From Streptomyces gelaticus (lineage in GTDB: Bacteria; Actinomycetota; Actinomycetes; Streptomycetales; Streptomycetaceae), in NCBI RefSeq assembly GCF_014649535.1, contig NZ_BMTF01000004.1, forward strand, positions 50,397-114,396: a DNA stretch of 64,000 nucleotides. The letters run 5' to 3'. Position 1 is the stretch's first letter. Every line of letters begins with the position of its first letter. The notes beneath the pieces were generated by a model. It saw only the letters and a program-made list of their open reading frames with translations. It ran no database searches and was not told the DNA's origin. The position numbers and the translations under genes were made by a program. Below, one piece after another: positions 53,503 to 62,979 of this stretch.

Positions 53503-53685
53503 ATGTACTTCACCGACCGCGGTATCGAGGAGCTGGAGAAGCGGCGAGGCGAGGAAGAGGTCACTTTCGAGTGGCTCGCCGAGCAGCTCCGTACGTTCGT
53601 CGATCTCAATCCCGACTTCGAGGTGCCGGTAGAGCGCCTCGCGACCTGGCTGGCCCGGCTCGACGACGAGGACGAGGACGAGTAG
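53503..53685 (+). CDS. Small acidic protein (DUF6104-like)
   Basis: A 60-residue protein, MYFTDRGIEELEKRRGEEEV at the start and an acidic DDEDEDE end. This matches a small family widely conserved in Streptomyces without known function. No cysteine, membrane helix or catalytic motif. It is the first core-type gene right of the accessory island and is convergent with the next gene, their stop codons touching at 53685/53686. Confidence 0.8.
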   Translation: MYFTDRGIEELEKRRGEEEVTFEWLAEQLRTFVDLNPDFEVPVERLATWLARLDDEDEDE

Positions 53686-54543
53686 TCACTCGCGCCCGGT
53701 TCGGGCGTCCTCGGCGCCCCTGATCCGGTCGCGGGCGAGGCCGAGCGCCCCGTGCGCCAGCAGCAGCGTCCCGGCGATCACCCATCCACCGCCGCCGCGG
53801 CGCAGCCCCCAGAGGACCAGCGGCAGTCCGGCCGCGAGCTGGGCACCTGCCGGCACCCGGGCCCCGGGGCCGCGCGTCCAGGGGCCGAGGCGGCTGCCCT
53901 CGACCGTTTCGGGGTCGGCCCGGACCACCTCGCGCCACCCGGTCCGGACGAGCGGTTCCGTCCCGGTGCGCCTGTCTGCCGCCGCGTACAGCCGGTCGCC
54001 GGGTGTGTCCGGGTCCATCCCCGGCGGAAGGGCCAGACCGATCCGGGTCAGGACGGCGAGCAGACCGCGCAGCCGGATGCGCGCGTCGGCGTCCGGGTCC
54101 GGGTGGGTCAGCCCTTCGAGCGTCTGGATGTCCGGTACGGGGTCGAGGCCGAGGCGCTCGGCGAGCGTACGCATGGCCTCGTCCTCACCCGCCGGGGTGC
54201 CGTCGGCGAGCCAGACGTAGCCGACGGGACGGCGGAATCCGGACGCGAGCGTGCAGCCGGCCCGGTCGCCGTCCCACCACAGGGCGAGCACGGGCCAGGT
54301 CGAACCGACCGCGAGTGCGGTGACCCAGCCGGCCACGACCCGGTCGACCGGCTCCACATCCACAGCGCCCAGGCCGGCACCGGCGCCGCCCTGCCAGGGC
54401 TTTCCCTCGGGCACGAGGACCGACCAGCCGTCTCCGGCGGGAGCGAGCAGCATCCGCTCGCGCAACAGATGGGCCACCGGCCGCACAGTCTCCGGTTCGG
54501 CCCGGCACAGCAGCAGCGCCCCCGCAGGGGATGTCGCGTTCAT
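53686..54543 (-). CDS. Uncharacterised protein with C-terminal membrane helices
   Basis: A 285-residue protein of unknown function. The soluble part (about 1-225) has a regular alpha/beta pattern with VRPVAHLLRERMLLAPAGDG and WPVLALWWDGDRAGCTLASG; the end has two hydrophobic segments (AGAQLAAGLPLVLWGL and WVIAGTLLLAHGALGL). The ATG at 54543 was preferred to an upstream start because the added ten residues look random. Divergent from the DUF4097 gene. Confidence 0.75.
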   Translation of the reverse strand: MNATSPAGALLLCRAEPETVRPVAHLLRERMLLAPAGDGWSVLVPEGKPWQGGAGAGLGAVDVEPVDRVVAGWVTALAVGSTWPVLALWWDGDRAGCTLASGFRRPVGYVWLADGTPAGEDEAMRTLAERLGLDPVPDIQTLEGLTHPDPDADARIRLRGLLAVLTRIGLALPPGMDPDTPGDRLYAAADRRTGTEPLVRTGWREVVRADPETVEGSRLGPWTRGPGARVPAGAQLAAGLPLVLWGLRRGGGGWVIAGTLLLAHGALGLARDRIRGAEDARTGRE

Positions 54544-54627
54544 ATGCCACACGCTAGGGCAATTTGCCCACATTTGAAGCTATTTGATCCATCACCGATC
54601 ACCTCACGCGCCTTGACTTCCCCGAAC

Positions 54628-54661
54628 CGCGATATATCGTGTTCTGCAAGAGACGCGATAT
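54628..54661. promoter_or_regulatory. Repeated CGCGATAT operator upstream of the DUF4097/PadR genes
   Basis: CGCGATAT occurs twice in the same direction (54628-54635 and 54654-54661), starts 26 bases apart, and the first lies in the palindrome CGATATATCG (54630-54639). The AT-rich repeated site is 37-70 bases before the DUF4097 start and is a plausible autoregulatory target for the PadR protein encoded downstream. Confidence 0.55.
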
Positions 54662-54697
54662 GTTGCGTCATTCCGTGCTCCCCGGGAGGTCAGATCC

Positions 54698-55552
54698 ATG
54701 CCTGTGTCGACATGGGCCGTCGCCGAGCCCCAGAAACTGACCTTCGACGACCCCGTGACATCGCTCAACGTCCGCATCGTCGGAGGCACCGTCAATGTCG
54801 TCGGCACCGAGGACCCGACCGCCCGGCTGGAGATCTCGGGGATCGAGGGTCCGCCGCTGATCGTGACCCTGGAGGACGGCACGCTCACGGTCGCCTACGA
54901 GGACCTGCCCTGGCAGAACTTCCTCAAGTGGTTCGACCGCAAGGGCTGGCACCGCAGCGCGGTCGTCTCGCTCGCCGTGCCGGCCGGATCGGCGGTGGAG
55001 GTCGGTGTCGTCGGCGCGGGCGCCGTCGTGTCCGGCATCCGCGGGCGTACGGACGTACGGGGCGTCACCGGCGACACCACGCTCGTCGGGCTCGCGGGGC
55101 CGGTACTGGCCGAGACGGTCTCCGGCAGCGTGGAGGCCCAGTCGGTCACCGGCGAGCTCCGCTTCCACTCGGTCTCGGGCGATCTGACCGTCATGGAGGG
55201 CGCCGGGGCCTCGGTACGGGCGGAATCGGTCAGCGGCAACATGGTGCTCGACCTGGATCCGACCGGGAAGCCCACGGACATCCGGCTGACCACCGTCTCC
55301 GGCGAGGTCGCCATCCGGATGCCCCACCCGGCGGACGCGACGGTCGAGGCCAACACCGCGAGCGGCTCCGTCTCCAACGGCTTCGAGGACCTGCGGGTCA
55401 GCGGCCAGTGGGGAGCGAAGAAGATCACCGGCACGCTGGGCGCCGGGACCGGGAAGCTGAGGGCGACGACCGTCTCGGGATCGATCGCCCTGCTGCGCCG
55501 CCCGGCCGAGGACGGTCCGTACGATGCCGAGCCGACCGGAAAGGTGCTCTGA
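54698..55552 (+). CDS. DUF4097 beta-strand-repeat protein
   Basis: A 284-residue protein built of short repeated beta strands typical of the DUF4097 family (VTGELRFHSVSGDLTV, VSGNMVLDLD, TVSGEVAIRM, TVSGSIALL), likely a right-handed beta-helix or similar solenoid. No signal peptide or membrane helix. In actinobacteria such genes commonly precede a PadR regulator, as here, two bases apart, suggesting co-expression in an envelope-stress-type response. Biochemical role unknown. Confidence 0.9.
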   Translation: MPVSTWAVAEPQKLTFDDPVTSLNVRIVGGTVNVVGTEDPTARLEISGIEGPPLIVTLEDGTLTVAYEDLPWQNFLKWFDRKGWHRSAVVSLAVPAGSAVEVGVVGAGAVVSGIRGRTDVRGVTGDTTLVGLAGPVLAETVSGSVEAQSVTGELRFHSVSGDLTVMEGAGASVRAESVSGNMVLDLDPTGKPTDIRLTTVSGEVAIRMPHPADATVEANTASGSVSNGFEDLRVSGQWGAKKITGTLGAGTGKLRATTVSGSIALLRRPAEDGPYDAEPTGKVL

Positions 55553-55553
55553 C

Positions 55554-56537
55554 ATGCCCCCCGTATTCGCCCACGGCCGCCTCCGCCTCTACCTGCTGAA
55601 GCTCCTCGACGAGGCCCCCCGCCACGGCTACGAGGTGATCCGGCTCCTGGAGGAGCGGTTCCAGGGGCTGTACGCCCCCTCTGCGGGCACGGTCTATCCG
55701 CGTCTCGCCAAACTGGAGGCCGAGGGCCTCGTCACCCATGCCACCGAAGGCGGCCGCAAGGTCTACTCGATCACCGACGCGGGCCGCGCCGAGCTGGCCG
55801 GCCGCACGGACGAACTGGCCGATCTGGAACTGGAGATCCGGGATTCGGTCTCCGAGCTGGCCGCCGAGATACGGGACGACGTACGTGGCGCCGCCGGCAA
55901 GCTGCGCAGCGAGATGCGGGCCGCGGCGGACGAGACCAGGCACACGGGTTCCGGTTCCGGCCGCAAGGGTGACTGGGAGTCCGCCTTCGGCGACTTCGGG
56001 GACTTCGGCGACAACGAGGCCTGGCGCGCCGCGAAGGAGGAGCTGCGCAAGGCCAAGCAGGAGTGGAAGGAGCAGGCCCGCCGGGCGAAGGACGAGTCCC
56101 GCCGTGCCCGCGAGGAGGCCCAGCAGGCCCGCCGCCAGGCCAAGGAGGCCCAGGACCGGGCGCGCGAGCAGATGCAGAACGCCGCCCGCCAGGTCCAGGA
56201 GCACTTCGCCCGGGGCGACTGGCCCTCGGGCGTACGCGAGGGGCTGGCCGAGATCACCGGCCAGCTGAGCGGCTTCGCCAGAGCGGGCGCCCGGCCCCCG
56301 TACGTCAAGCCGGAGCCCGCCGGCGCCGACCCCGACTGGGCCAGGGACACCGCCGGCACCGGCGACCCGGCCCGCGATCTGGACCGCCTGCTCGACCGCT
56401 TCCGCGACGACATCCGCGACGCGGCCCGGGACCGGGGTGTCACGGAGGAGCAGTTGGCGAAGGCCCGCGGCCATCTGTCGACGGCGGCGGCCCGCATCGG
56501 GGCGCTGCTGCGGAAGGACGGCAGCGGGGAGAAGTGA
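55554..56537 (+). CDS. PadR-family regulator with long C-terminal coiled coil
   Basis: A 327-residue regulator. Residues 1-90 form the PadR winged helix (LLKLLDEAPRHGYEVIRLLE, then SAGTVYPRLAKLEAEGLV). PadR proteins are usually 110-190 residues, so the C-terminal 230 residues are unusual: a charged Lys/Arg/Glu helix (about 160-215, with KQARRAKDESRRAREEAQ-like runs) predicts a long coiled coil, followed by a second helical region. The extension may mediate oligomerisation. Likely autorepressor of the DUF4097 operon. The ATG at 55554 follows the previous stop directly. Confidence 0.88.
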   Translation: MPPVFAHGRLRLYLLKLLDEAPRHGYEVIRLLEERFQGLYAPSAGTVYPRLAKLEAEGLVTHATEGGRKVYSITDAGRAELAGRTDELADLELEIRDSVSELAAEIRDDVRGAAGKLRSEMRAAADETRHTGSGSGRKGDWESAFGDFGDFGDNEAWRAAKEELRKAKQEWKEQARRAKDESRRAREEAQQARRQAKEAQDRAREQMQNAARQVQEHFARGDWPSGVREGLAEITGQLSGFARAGARPPYVKPEPAGADPDWARDTAGTGDPARDLDRLLDRFRDDIRDAARDRGVTEEQLAKARGHLSTAAARIGALLRKDGSGEK

Positions 56538-56557
56538 CGGAGCGGGGCGGGGGCGGG

Positions 56558-56615
56558 GGGTCGTGCGCCGGGGCGCGGCCCGGGAGGGCTCGGCGCACGG
56601 ACCGGGGCACGACCC
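56558..56615. terminator. Terminator between convergent PadR and GH5 genes
   Basis: Stem GGGTCGTGC (56558-56566) with GCACGACCC (56607-56615); an alternative pairing GTGCGCCG (56563-56570) with CGGCGCAC (56591-56598) also forms. Confidence 0.5.
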
Positions 56616-56682
56616 GAAGCCCCGGAAGGCCGAAGGCTCAGCCCGCCTTCCTGAACCGCCCCGCGTCCCCCTTGAACCCTGC

Positions 56683-58089
56683 TCAGCCGCGCGCCGTCCA
56701 GGCCACCGTCACCGTGACGCGCACCCCCTTCCGGGCCCGGACGTGCACCTCTCCCCCGTGCCTGCGGACCTCGGCGCGACCGTCCACCGAGACCCGCCAC
56801 CGCCCGGCCGTCGGCGGCAGCGAGATCTCCGTGGTGCCGCGGCGGCCCGCCGTATAGGTGAGCCGGTACACGCGCGCGGTGTCGTCATAGGTGTCGGAGT
56901 GGACGGTTCCGGCGACGGCGGGTGCGTACGGTGTGGCGGTCCGGTCCTTGTTGGCGGCGAAGTCCCCGTTCTCGTCCAGGGCGCAGTAGCCGCCGCCGTA
57001 GCACCACACCCAGCCGGCCCAGCCCGAGGTGTAGCGGTTCAGGGAGGCCATCGCGTCCTGGTAGAAACGGCCCATCTGGGGAAGCGTGTTGTTCAACGGG
57101 CCCCACTCGCCGACGACGACCGGAATGTGCTGCTGTGCCGGGTAGGCGGTGACGGCGGCCTCGTACGACTCGATCCAGCCCGCCGACGGGTCGTAGTCGG
57201 CGCCCGCCTCCATCGCGGTGTTGTAGAAATGCGGTGCGTAGACGACCCGGTGATCCTTGATCACGCCCAGCCCGGTGGGGACACCCTCGCCGACGGCGGG
57301 GGTGGGTTCGACGAAGAGCCAGGTGGAGCGGTCCACCGAACGAATGGCGCGGGCCAGCCTGTTGTACATCGGGGTGAGCTGGCGGGCCTCGATGCGCCGG
57401 GCGGCCGTCGGCAGGTCCTCACCCTCCTGGAGCTCCCCCATCGGTTCGTTGATCAGGTCGTAGCCGATGACGGCGGGGTGATGCGCGTAGCGGTCGGCGA
57501 CGACCTTCCACATCTGTGCCTGGGCGCGCTGGAGATCGGGGTCCTCGTAGAGATGGGTGAAGGCACGCTGCACGGCGGGCTCGAAGTACTCGGAGAACCA
57601 GTCGTCGGGGTGCGGGGTGAAGGGCAGCCCGTCGGTGCGGGTCGCCCAGGCCGGGATGCCCCGACTGCCGAACGCCGGGCCGAACACGTCCTGGTGGGCA
57701 TCGAGCACCACCCGGACGTCGTACTTCCGCGCCCAGCCCAGGACCCGGTCGATCTTGCGCAGATACCCGGTGCTGTACTGGCCCCGGCGCGGCTCCAGGT
57801 CGTCCCAGAAGATCAGCAGCCGGGCGAAGTCGAAGCCCTTGGCCCGCAGATCGCGGAAGTGCTTCTCGGTGATGCCGGTCAGCGCCTGGTCACCGCTGTT
57901 CGCCTTGTCCGCGAAACTCCATCCGCGCAGGGTGAGGGTGCGGCCCTCGTCGTCGGTGAGACGAGGGATGCCGGGCCGATCCGGTGGTGCGGGATGTGCA
58001 TCGGCGACAGGGGCGAGCGCCCCCGCCGCGAGCACAGCCGAAGCGACGACCGAGGTGAGTACGCTGCCTAAGCCCATCCGTATTCGCAT
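56683..58089 (-). CDS. Secreted GH5 glycosidase (endoglycoceramidase-like)
   Basis: A 468-residue exported family 5 glycoside hydrolase. A Sec signal peptide covers residues 1-31 (ending APVADA). The catalytic barrel has acid/base Glu215 in YDLINEPMG and nucleophile Glu328 in VVVGEWGP, with RLLIFWDDLEP and VVLDAHQDVFG near the start. The aspartate-rich AHQDVFG and overall order resemble endoglycoceramidases and other glycolipid-cleaving GH5 enzymes rather than cellulases. The C-terminal 100 residues form a beta-sandwich-like domain. Single-gene unit. Confidence 0.9.
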   Translation of the reverse strand: MRIRMGLGSVLTSVVASAVLAAGALAPVADAHPAPPDRPGIPRLTDDEGRTLTLRGWSFADKANSGDQALTGITEKHFRDLRAKGFDFARLLIFWDDLEPRRGQYSTGYLRKIDRVLGWARKYDVRVVLDAHQDVFGPAFGSRGIPAWATRTDGLPFTPHPDDWFSEYFEPAVQRAFTHLYEDPDLQRAQAQMWKVVADRYAHHPAVIGYDLINEPMGELQEGEDLPTAARRIEARQLTPMYNRLARAIRSVDRSTWLFVEPTPAVGEGVPTGLGVIKDHRVVYAPHFYNTAMEAGADYDPSAGWIESYEAAVTAYPAQQHIPVVVGEWGPLNNTLPQMGRFYQDAMASLNRYTSGWAGWVWCYGGGYCALDENGDFAANKDRTATPYAPAVAGTVHSDTYDDTARVYRLTYTAGRRGTTEISLPPTAGRWRVSVDGRAEVRRHGGEVHVRARKGVRVTVTVAWTARG

Positions 58090-58121
58090 GGCGCAGATCA
58101 GAGCAGTTCACCCCGCACACC

Positions 58122-59087
58122 TCAAGAGCAGGTGAGCACAATTTTTCCGAACTGGTCGCCCGCCGCCAGCCGTTCGAACCCTTCGCGGGCCCGGTCCAGC
58201 GGCAGCACCTCGTCGATGACGGGCCGCACTCCGGTGGTCGCGCAGAAAGCCAGCAGGTCCTCCAGCTCGTCCTTGGAGCCCATGGTCGAGCCGACGACCT
58301 TCAGCTCCAGGAAGAAGATCCGGGTCAGCTCGGCGTGCGAGGGCCGGTCGCCGCTGGTCGCGCCGGAGATGACGAGCGTGCCGCCGGGGCGCAGCGACTT
58401 CACGGAGTGGGACCAGGTGGCCGCGCCGACCGTCTCGATGACCGCGTCGACGCGCTGCGGCAGCCGCGCCCCCGGCTCGAAGGCCTCGATCGCGCCGAGT
58501 TCGACGGCGCGCTTGCGCTTGGCCCCGTCGCGGCTGGTGGCGAAGATCCGCAGCCCGGCCGCCCGGCCGAGCACGATCGCGGCAGTGGCGACGCCGCCGC
58601 CCGCGCCCTGGACGAGGACCGAGTCGCCGGGTCGTACCCCGGCGTTGGTGAAGAGCATCCGGTACGCGGTGAGCCAGGCGGTCGGCAGGCAGGCGGCCTG
58701 CTCGAAGCTGAGCTCCTTCGGCTTGGGCAGCACGTTCCAGCTGGGAACGGTGACCTGCTCGGCGAAGGTGCCCTGATAGCGCTCGGTGAGGATGGAACGG
58801 GGTTCCGCCGGGCCGACACCGTGACCGGTCTGGCCGATGACGGAGTGCAGGACGACCTCGTTGCCGTTCTCGTCGGTTCCGGCCGCGTCGCAGCCGAGGA
58901 TCATCGGCAGCTTGTCCTCGGCGAGGCCGACGCCGCGCAGGGACCAGAGGTCGTGGTGGTTGAGGGAGGCGGCCCGGACGTTGACGGTGGTCCAGCCGGG
59001 GCGGGTCTCGGGGGCGGGGCGTTCACCCAGCTCAAGGCCGTTGAGGGGCTGGTCGCGGTCGATGCGGGATGCGTAGGCGGCGAACAT
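58122..59087 (-). CDS. Zinc-type alcohol/quinone dehydrogenase-like oxidoreductase
   Basis: A 321-residue medium-chain dehydrogenase/reductase. NHHDLWSLRGVG and GCDAAGTD mark the GroES-like domain, and VLVQGAGGGVATAAIVLGRA is the NAD(P)-binding Rossmann motif. The catalytic zinc ligands of classic alcohol dehydrogenases are absent, so it is more like a quinone oxidoreductase. The ATG at 59087 was chosen where similarity begins; the open frame extends 63 codons upstream in low-complexity sequence. Substrate not predictable. Confidence 0.88.
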   Translation of the reverse strand: MFAAYASRIDRDQPLNGLELGERPAPETRPGWTTVNVRAASLNHHDLWSLRGVGLAEDKLPMILGCDAAGTDENGNEVVLHSVIGQTGHGVGPAEPRSILTERYQGTFAEQVTVPSWNVLPKPKELSFEQAACLPTAWLTAYRMLFTNAGVRPGDSVLVQGAGGGVATAAIVLGRAAGLRIFATSRDGAKRKRAVELGAIEAFEPGARLPQRVDAVIETVGAATWSHSVKSLRPGGTLVISGATSGDRPSHAELTRIFFLELKVVGSTMGSKDELEDLLAFCATTGVRPVIDEVLPLDRAREGFERLAAGDQFGKIVLTCS

Positions 59088-59240
59088 GGCCCCGACGATA
59101 GGCCGGGGCGTGGCCGGGCGTAACCGGCCGCGGGTGTGACGCGCACCGCGCGGGGCGGGCGGGGCGGGTTCAGCTGCTCCGGCGTTCGAGGAGCGGACCT
59201 CCGGGAGCGGGGACCCCGGTTGTACGCCCGGAAACGGGAA

Positions 59241-59305
59241 GGGGCGGGGTGGGGAACAAGCCCGCCGCAGGCGCACCCCGCACCCGGGAACCCGTACCCC
59301 GCCCC
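59241..59305 (-). terminator. Possible terminator after the malic enzyme gene
   Basis: GGGGCGGGGT (59241-59250) pairs perfectly with ACCCCGCCCC (59296-59305) across 45 bases. The long loop makes it uncertain. Confidence 0.35.
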
Positions 59306-59315
59306 GCCACCGGCC

Positions 59316-60527
59316 TCAGCGCCGGGCCACGCCTTCGGCCCGCGCGGCCGCCGCCACCGCGGCCGTCACCGCGGGTGCCACCCGCTCGTCGAACGGCGAG
59401 GGGATGACGTAGTCCGCCGCGAGCTCGTCGCCCACGACGTCGGCCAGCGCGTTCGCCGCGGCGATCTTCATGCCCTCGGTGATGCGGGAGGCCCGGACCT
59501 GGAGGGCGCCCGCGAAGATGCCGGGGAAGGCCAGCACATTGTTGATCTGGTTCGGGTAGTCGGACCGCCCGGTCGCCACGACGGACGCGTACTTGTGCGC
59601 GATGTCGGGGTGGACCTCGGGGTTCGGGTTCGCCATGGCGAAGACGAATGCGCCGGGCGCCATCGAGGCGACGGCCGCCTCGGGGACGGTACCGCCGGAG
59701 ACGCCGATGAAGACGTCGGCGCCCGCCAGCGCGCTCTCCAGCGGACCGGAGATCCCGGCCCGGTTGGTGATCTCGGCCAGCTCGCGCTTGACCTCGGTCA
59801 GGTCCTCGCGGTCCCGGCTCACGATGCCCTTGCGGTCGGCCACGGCGACGTCGCCGAGCCCCGCCTCCAGCAGGAACTTCGCGATGGCCACCCCGGCGGC
59901 GCCGGCGCCGGAGATGACGGCGCGCAGGTCGCCGAGGCTGCGGCCGGACAGCTTCGCGGCGTTCCGCAGGGCCGCGAGCGTCACGACGGCGGTGCCGTGC
60001 TGGTCGTCGTGAAAGACCGGGATGTCGAGCCGTTCCTGGAGCTTGCGCTCGATCTCGAAGCAGCGCGGCGCCGAGATGTCCTCCAGGTTCACGCCGCCGA
60101 AGGACGGCGCGAGCCGGACGACCGTCTCGACGATCTCGTCCGCGTCGGTGGTCGCGAGCGCGATCGGCACCGCGTCGACGCCGCCGAACTGCTTGAAGAG
60201 AATCGCTTTGCCCTCCATCACCGGGAGGGACGCCTCGGGTCCGATGTCACCGAGGCCGAGCACCGCGGTGCCGTCGGTCACGACGGCGACGACCTGCGAC
60301 TTCCAGGTGTAGTCGTGGACCAGCTCGGGATTCTCCGCGATGGCGCTGCACACCTTGGCGACGCCGGGCGTGTACGCGAGGGACAGGTCGTCCTTGTCGC
60401 GGACGGGAACGGTGGCCTGCACGGCCATCTTCCCCCCGCGATGAAGGGCGAAGGCCGGATCGAACGGCTCATCTGTGGTGCTGTCAGTGGTGCTGTCGCT
60501 GCGAGGATTGACGATCTCCGCTGCCAT
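59316..60527 (-). CDS. NAD(P)-dependent malic enzyme
   Basis: A 403-residue malic enzyme that decarboxylates malate to pyruvate with NAD(P) reduction. [12 protein letters not shown] gives the N-terminal active-site segment, [15 protein letters not shown] and [11 protein letters not shown] the metal/substrate region, and [16 protein letters not shown] the dinucleotide-binding motif. Length fits the small bacterial type without a phosphotransacetylase domain. Divergent from the amino-acid ABC importer operon across about 520 bases. Confidence 0.95.
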   Translation of the reverse strand: MAAEIVNPRSDSTTDSTTDEPFDPAFALHRGGKMAVQATVPVRDKDDLSLAYTPGVAKVCSAIAENPELVHDYTWKSQVVAVVTDGTAVLGLGDIGPEASLPVMEGKAILFKQFGGVDAVPIALATTDADEIVETVVRLAPSFGGVNLEDISAPRCFEIERKLQERLDIPVFHDDQHGTAVVTLAALRNAAKLSGRSLGDLRAVISGAGAAGVAIAKFLLEAGLGDVAVADRKGIVSRDREDLTEVKRELAEITNRAGISGPLESALAGADVFIGVSGGTVPEAAVASMAPGAFVFAMANPNPEVHPDIAHKYASVVATGRSDYPNQINNVLAFPGIFAGALQVRASRITEGMKIAAANALADVVGDELAADYVIPSPFDERVAPAVTAAVAAAARAEGVARR

Positions 60528-61048
60528 GGTGTTGACCCCTTAAGTCTTCATCGTTTGAGGGTGGCCACTCCTGGTTGAGGAGGGGTGGGCGGGCACCACG
60601 TACGTGCCCCGCGTCGGCGGTTGGCCCGCCCCGGCAGGGGGAAATACATACGCGCGGGCGCGCCGCACACGCGCCCTGAGCCCCGGATGAGGGGTGTAAA
60701 GGTCTTTCTTACCCGACGGACCGCGTCATGGACGAGTCCAAACGGACTCGGTGACGTGACTCATAGTCGAATATCTGGACAAGTCCACCAAGCGACAAAA
60801 GTGTCCACTAGATGAGACGCGCCGCAGATCTTCCGGCTCGAAGGGGGAAACCCCGTGGATGGTCCGGCCTTGCGTACCGGCCTCCTGAGGTTCGGGGATC
60901 TCCCGTTATCCGATTTTGACATGCGTACCAGCCAGTTTGCGCCAGTCCGAATGGCAAGATGCCCTAATCGCACAGGGGGGCGGGATCCACAGCTGTGTGT
61001 CCATACCACCTGGCAACACCACCCTCACCTGCCGAAGGAACCCCGATC
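60528..61048. promoter_or_regulatory. Divergent control region of malic enzyme and amino-acid importer
   Basis: No gene in these 521 bases. A perfect hairpin CGAGTCC-AAAC-GGACTCG lies at 60733-60750, and TGGACA near 60776 faces TGTCCA near 60813 about 37 bases away. These symmetric elements could be operators for either gene. The importer start has GAAGGAA upstream. I cannot assign a promoter consensus with confidence. Confidence 0.5.
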
Positions 61049-61999
61049 ATGACCGCAAGCACAACACGCCGCACGGCCGCGAAATCCAGGATCGCAGCGG
61101 TCGGCGCCATCGCGGTCGCCGGCACCATGCTGCTGGCCGCCTGCGGCGACCAGACCAAGAACGGGTCGACGAACAACCCCGCTTCGGCCCAGGCACCGCT
61201 CGCCGGCCTCCTGCCCAAGGAGATCAAGGACAAGGGCGTCATCAAGGTCGGTTCCGACATCGCCTACCCGCCGGTCGAGTTCAAGGACAAGTCCGGCAAT
61301 ACGGTCGGCATCGACCCCGACATCGCCGCCGCGATCGGCAAGCAGCTCGGCGTGACCATGCAGTTCGAGAACGGCACGTTCGACACGCTGATCACCGGCC
61401 TGCGCTCCAAGCGCTACGACCTGGCGATGTCCTCGATGACCGACACCAAGGACCGCCAGCAGGGCATCGACTCCGAGACGAAGAAGAAGGTCGGCGAAGG
61501 CGTCGACTTCGTCGACTACTTCACCGCCGGTGTCTCGATCTACACCCGCAAGGGCGACGACCAGGGAATCAAGACCTGGGCGGACCTCTGCGGCAAGAAG
61601 ATCGCCGTCCAGCGCGGCACCGTCTCGCACGACCTCGCCAAGGCGGAGTCCAAGAAGTGCGCGGACGGCAAGAAGATCGCCATGGAGACGTTCGACAACG
61701 ACCTGGAGGCCCAGACCCGGCTGCGCAGCGGTGGCGCCGACGCCGTCTCCTCCGACTTCCCGGTCGCCGCGTACGCGGTGAAGACCTCGGGCGGCGGCAA
61801 GGACTTCCAGATCGTCGGCGAGCAGGTCGAGGCCGCCCCGTACGGCATCGCCGTCGCCAAGGGCAACGACCAGCTGACCAAGGCCGTTCAGGCGGCCCTG
61901 GAGGCAATCATCAAGAACGGCGAGTACAACAAGATCGTGTCCAAGTGGGGTGTGGAGGCCGGCGCGGTCACCGAGGCCAAGCTGAACGGCGGATCCTGA
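61049..61999 (+). CDS. Amino-acid ABC transporter substrate-binding lipoprotein
   Basis: A 316-residue solute-binding protein of the polar amino-acid (glutamate/glutamine) type. The lipobox is LLAACGD, so the mature protein is a lipid-anchored receptor. VIKVGSDIAYPPVEF and VGIDPDIAAAIGKQLGV are the standard ligand-domain motifs. The ATG at 61049 has GAAGGAA upstream; the frame continues 18 codons further. It captures the amino acid for the permease and ATPase encoded next. Confidence 0.93.
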   Translation: MTASTTRRTAAKSRIAAVGAIAVAGTMLLAACGDQTKNGSTNNPASAQAPLAGLLPKEIKDKGVIKVGSDIAYPPVEFKDKSGNTVGIDPDIAAAIGKQLGVTMQFENGTFDTLITGLRSKRYDLAMSSMTDTKDRQQGIDSETKKKVGEGVDFVDYFTAGVSIYTRKGDDQGIKTWADLCGKKIAVQRGTVSHDLAKAESKKCADGKKIAMETFDNDLEAQTRLRSGGADAVSSDFPVAAYAVKTSGGGKDFQIVGEQVEAAPYGIAVAKGNDQLTKAVQAALEAIIKNGEYNKIVSKWGVEAGAVTEAKLNGGS

Positions 62000-62028
62000 A
62001 CAGGTACCGGTGCTGAAAGGTTCTTCCA

Positions 62029-62979
62029 GTGACTGACATCAAGAAGACGGGCCCGGCCGACCAGCCGCCCATACCCTCCACCCCACCGACCGGACCCGAG
62101 GCGATCAGGGCCGTTCCGGTCCGGCACTACGGCCGGTACGTCTCGGCGGTCATCGCGATCGGGGCGTTCGTCGCGATCGTCTACGCCTTCAGCCAGGGCA
62201 AGATCAACTGGGGTGCGGTCCCCGACTACTTCTTCGACCACCGCATCCTCAAGGGCGTCACCCAGACCCTGCTGCTGACCGCGCTGTCCATGGTCATCGG
62301 CATCGTCGGCGGTGTCCTGCTGGCCGTCATGCGGCTGTCCAGGAATCCGGTGACGTCGTCGATCGCCTGGTTCTACATCTGGTTCTTCCGCGGTACCCCG
62401 GTCCTGGTCCAGCTGTTCGTCTGGTTCAACCTGGGCCTGGTCTTCGAGTACATCGACCTCATGCCGATCTACAAGGACTACTGGTCGAGCTTCATGACGC
62501 CGCTGCTGACGGCGCTGCTCGGCCTGGGTCTGAACGAGGCCGCGTACATGGCCGAGATCTGCCGTGCGGGTCTCCTCTCGGTCGACGAGGGCCAGACGGA
62601 GGCGTCGCACGCGCTGGGCATGAGCCACGGCAAGACCCTGCGCCGCGTCGTGATCCCGCAGGCGATGCGGGTGATCGTGCCGCCGACGGGCAACGAAGTG
62701 ATCAACATGCTCAAGACGACGTCACTGGTGGCGGCCGTGCAGTTCTACGAACTGTTCAAGTACGCCCAGGACATCGGGCAGGGGTCCGGTGCCCCGGTCG
62801 AGATGTACTTCCTGGCCGCGGCCTGGTACCTGATCATGACGTCGGTGCTGAGCATCGGCCAGTACTACCTGGAGCGGTACTACGCGCGCGGTTCGAGCCG
62901 CAACCTGCCGCCCACCCCGTTCCAGAAGGTCAGGGCCAATCTCCTGTCCCTGGGCCGCCCGAAGGGAGTCATGGCATGA
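62029..62979 (+). CDS. Amino-acid ABC transporter permease
   Basis: A 316-residue permease with about five or six membrane helices and the EAA loop [20 protein letters not shown] that contacts the ATPase. The start is GTG at 62029, 29 bases after the binding-protein stop. It is a single permease, so it probably forms a homodimer. The stop overlaps the ATPase start by four bases. Confidence 0.94.
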   Translation: MTDIKKTGPADQPPIPSTPPTGPEAIRAVPVRHYGRYVSAVIAIGAFVAIVYAFSQGKINWGAVPDYFFDHRILKGVTQTLLLTALSMVIGIVGGVLLAVMRLSRNPVTSSIAWFYIWFFRGTPVLVQLFVWFNLGLVFEYIDLMPIYKDYWSSFMTPLLTALLGLGLNEAAYMAEICRAGLLSVDEGQTEASHALGMSHGKTLRRVVIPQAMRVIVPPTGNEVINMLKTTSLVAAVQFYELFKYAQDIGQGSGAPVEMYFLAAAWYLIMTSVLSIGQYYLERYYARGSSRNLPPTPFQKVRANLLSLGRPKGVMA

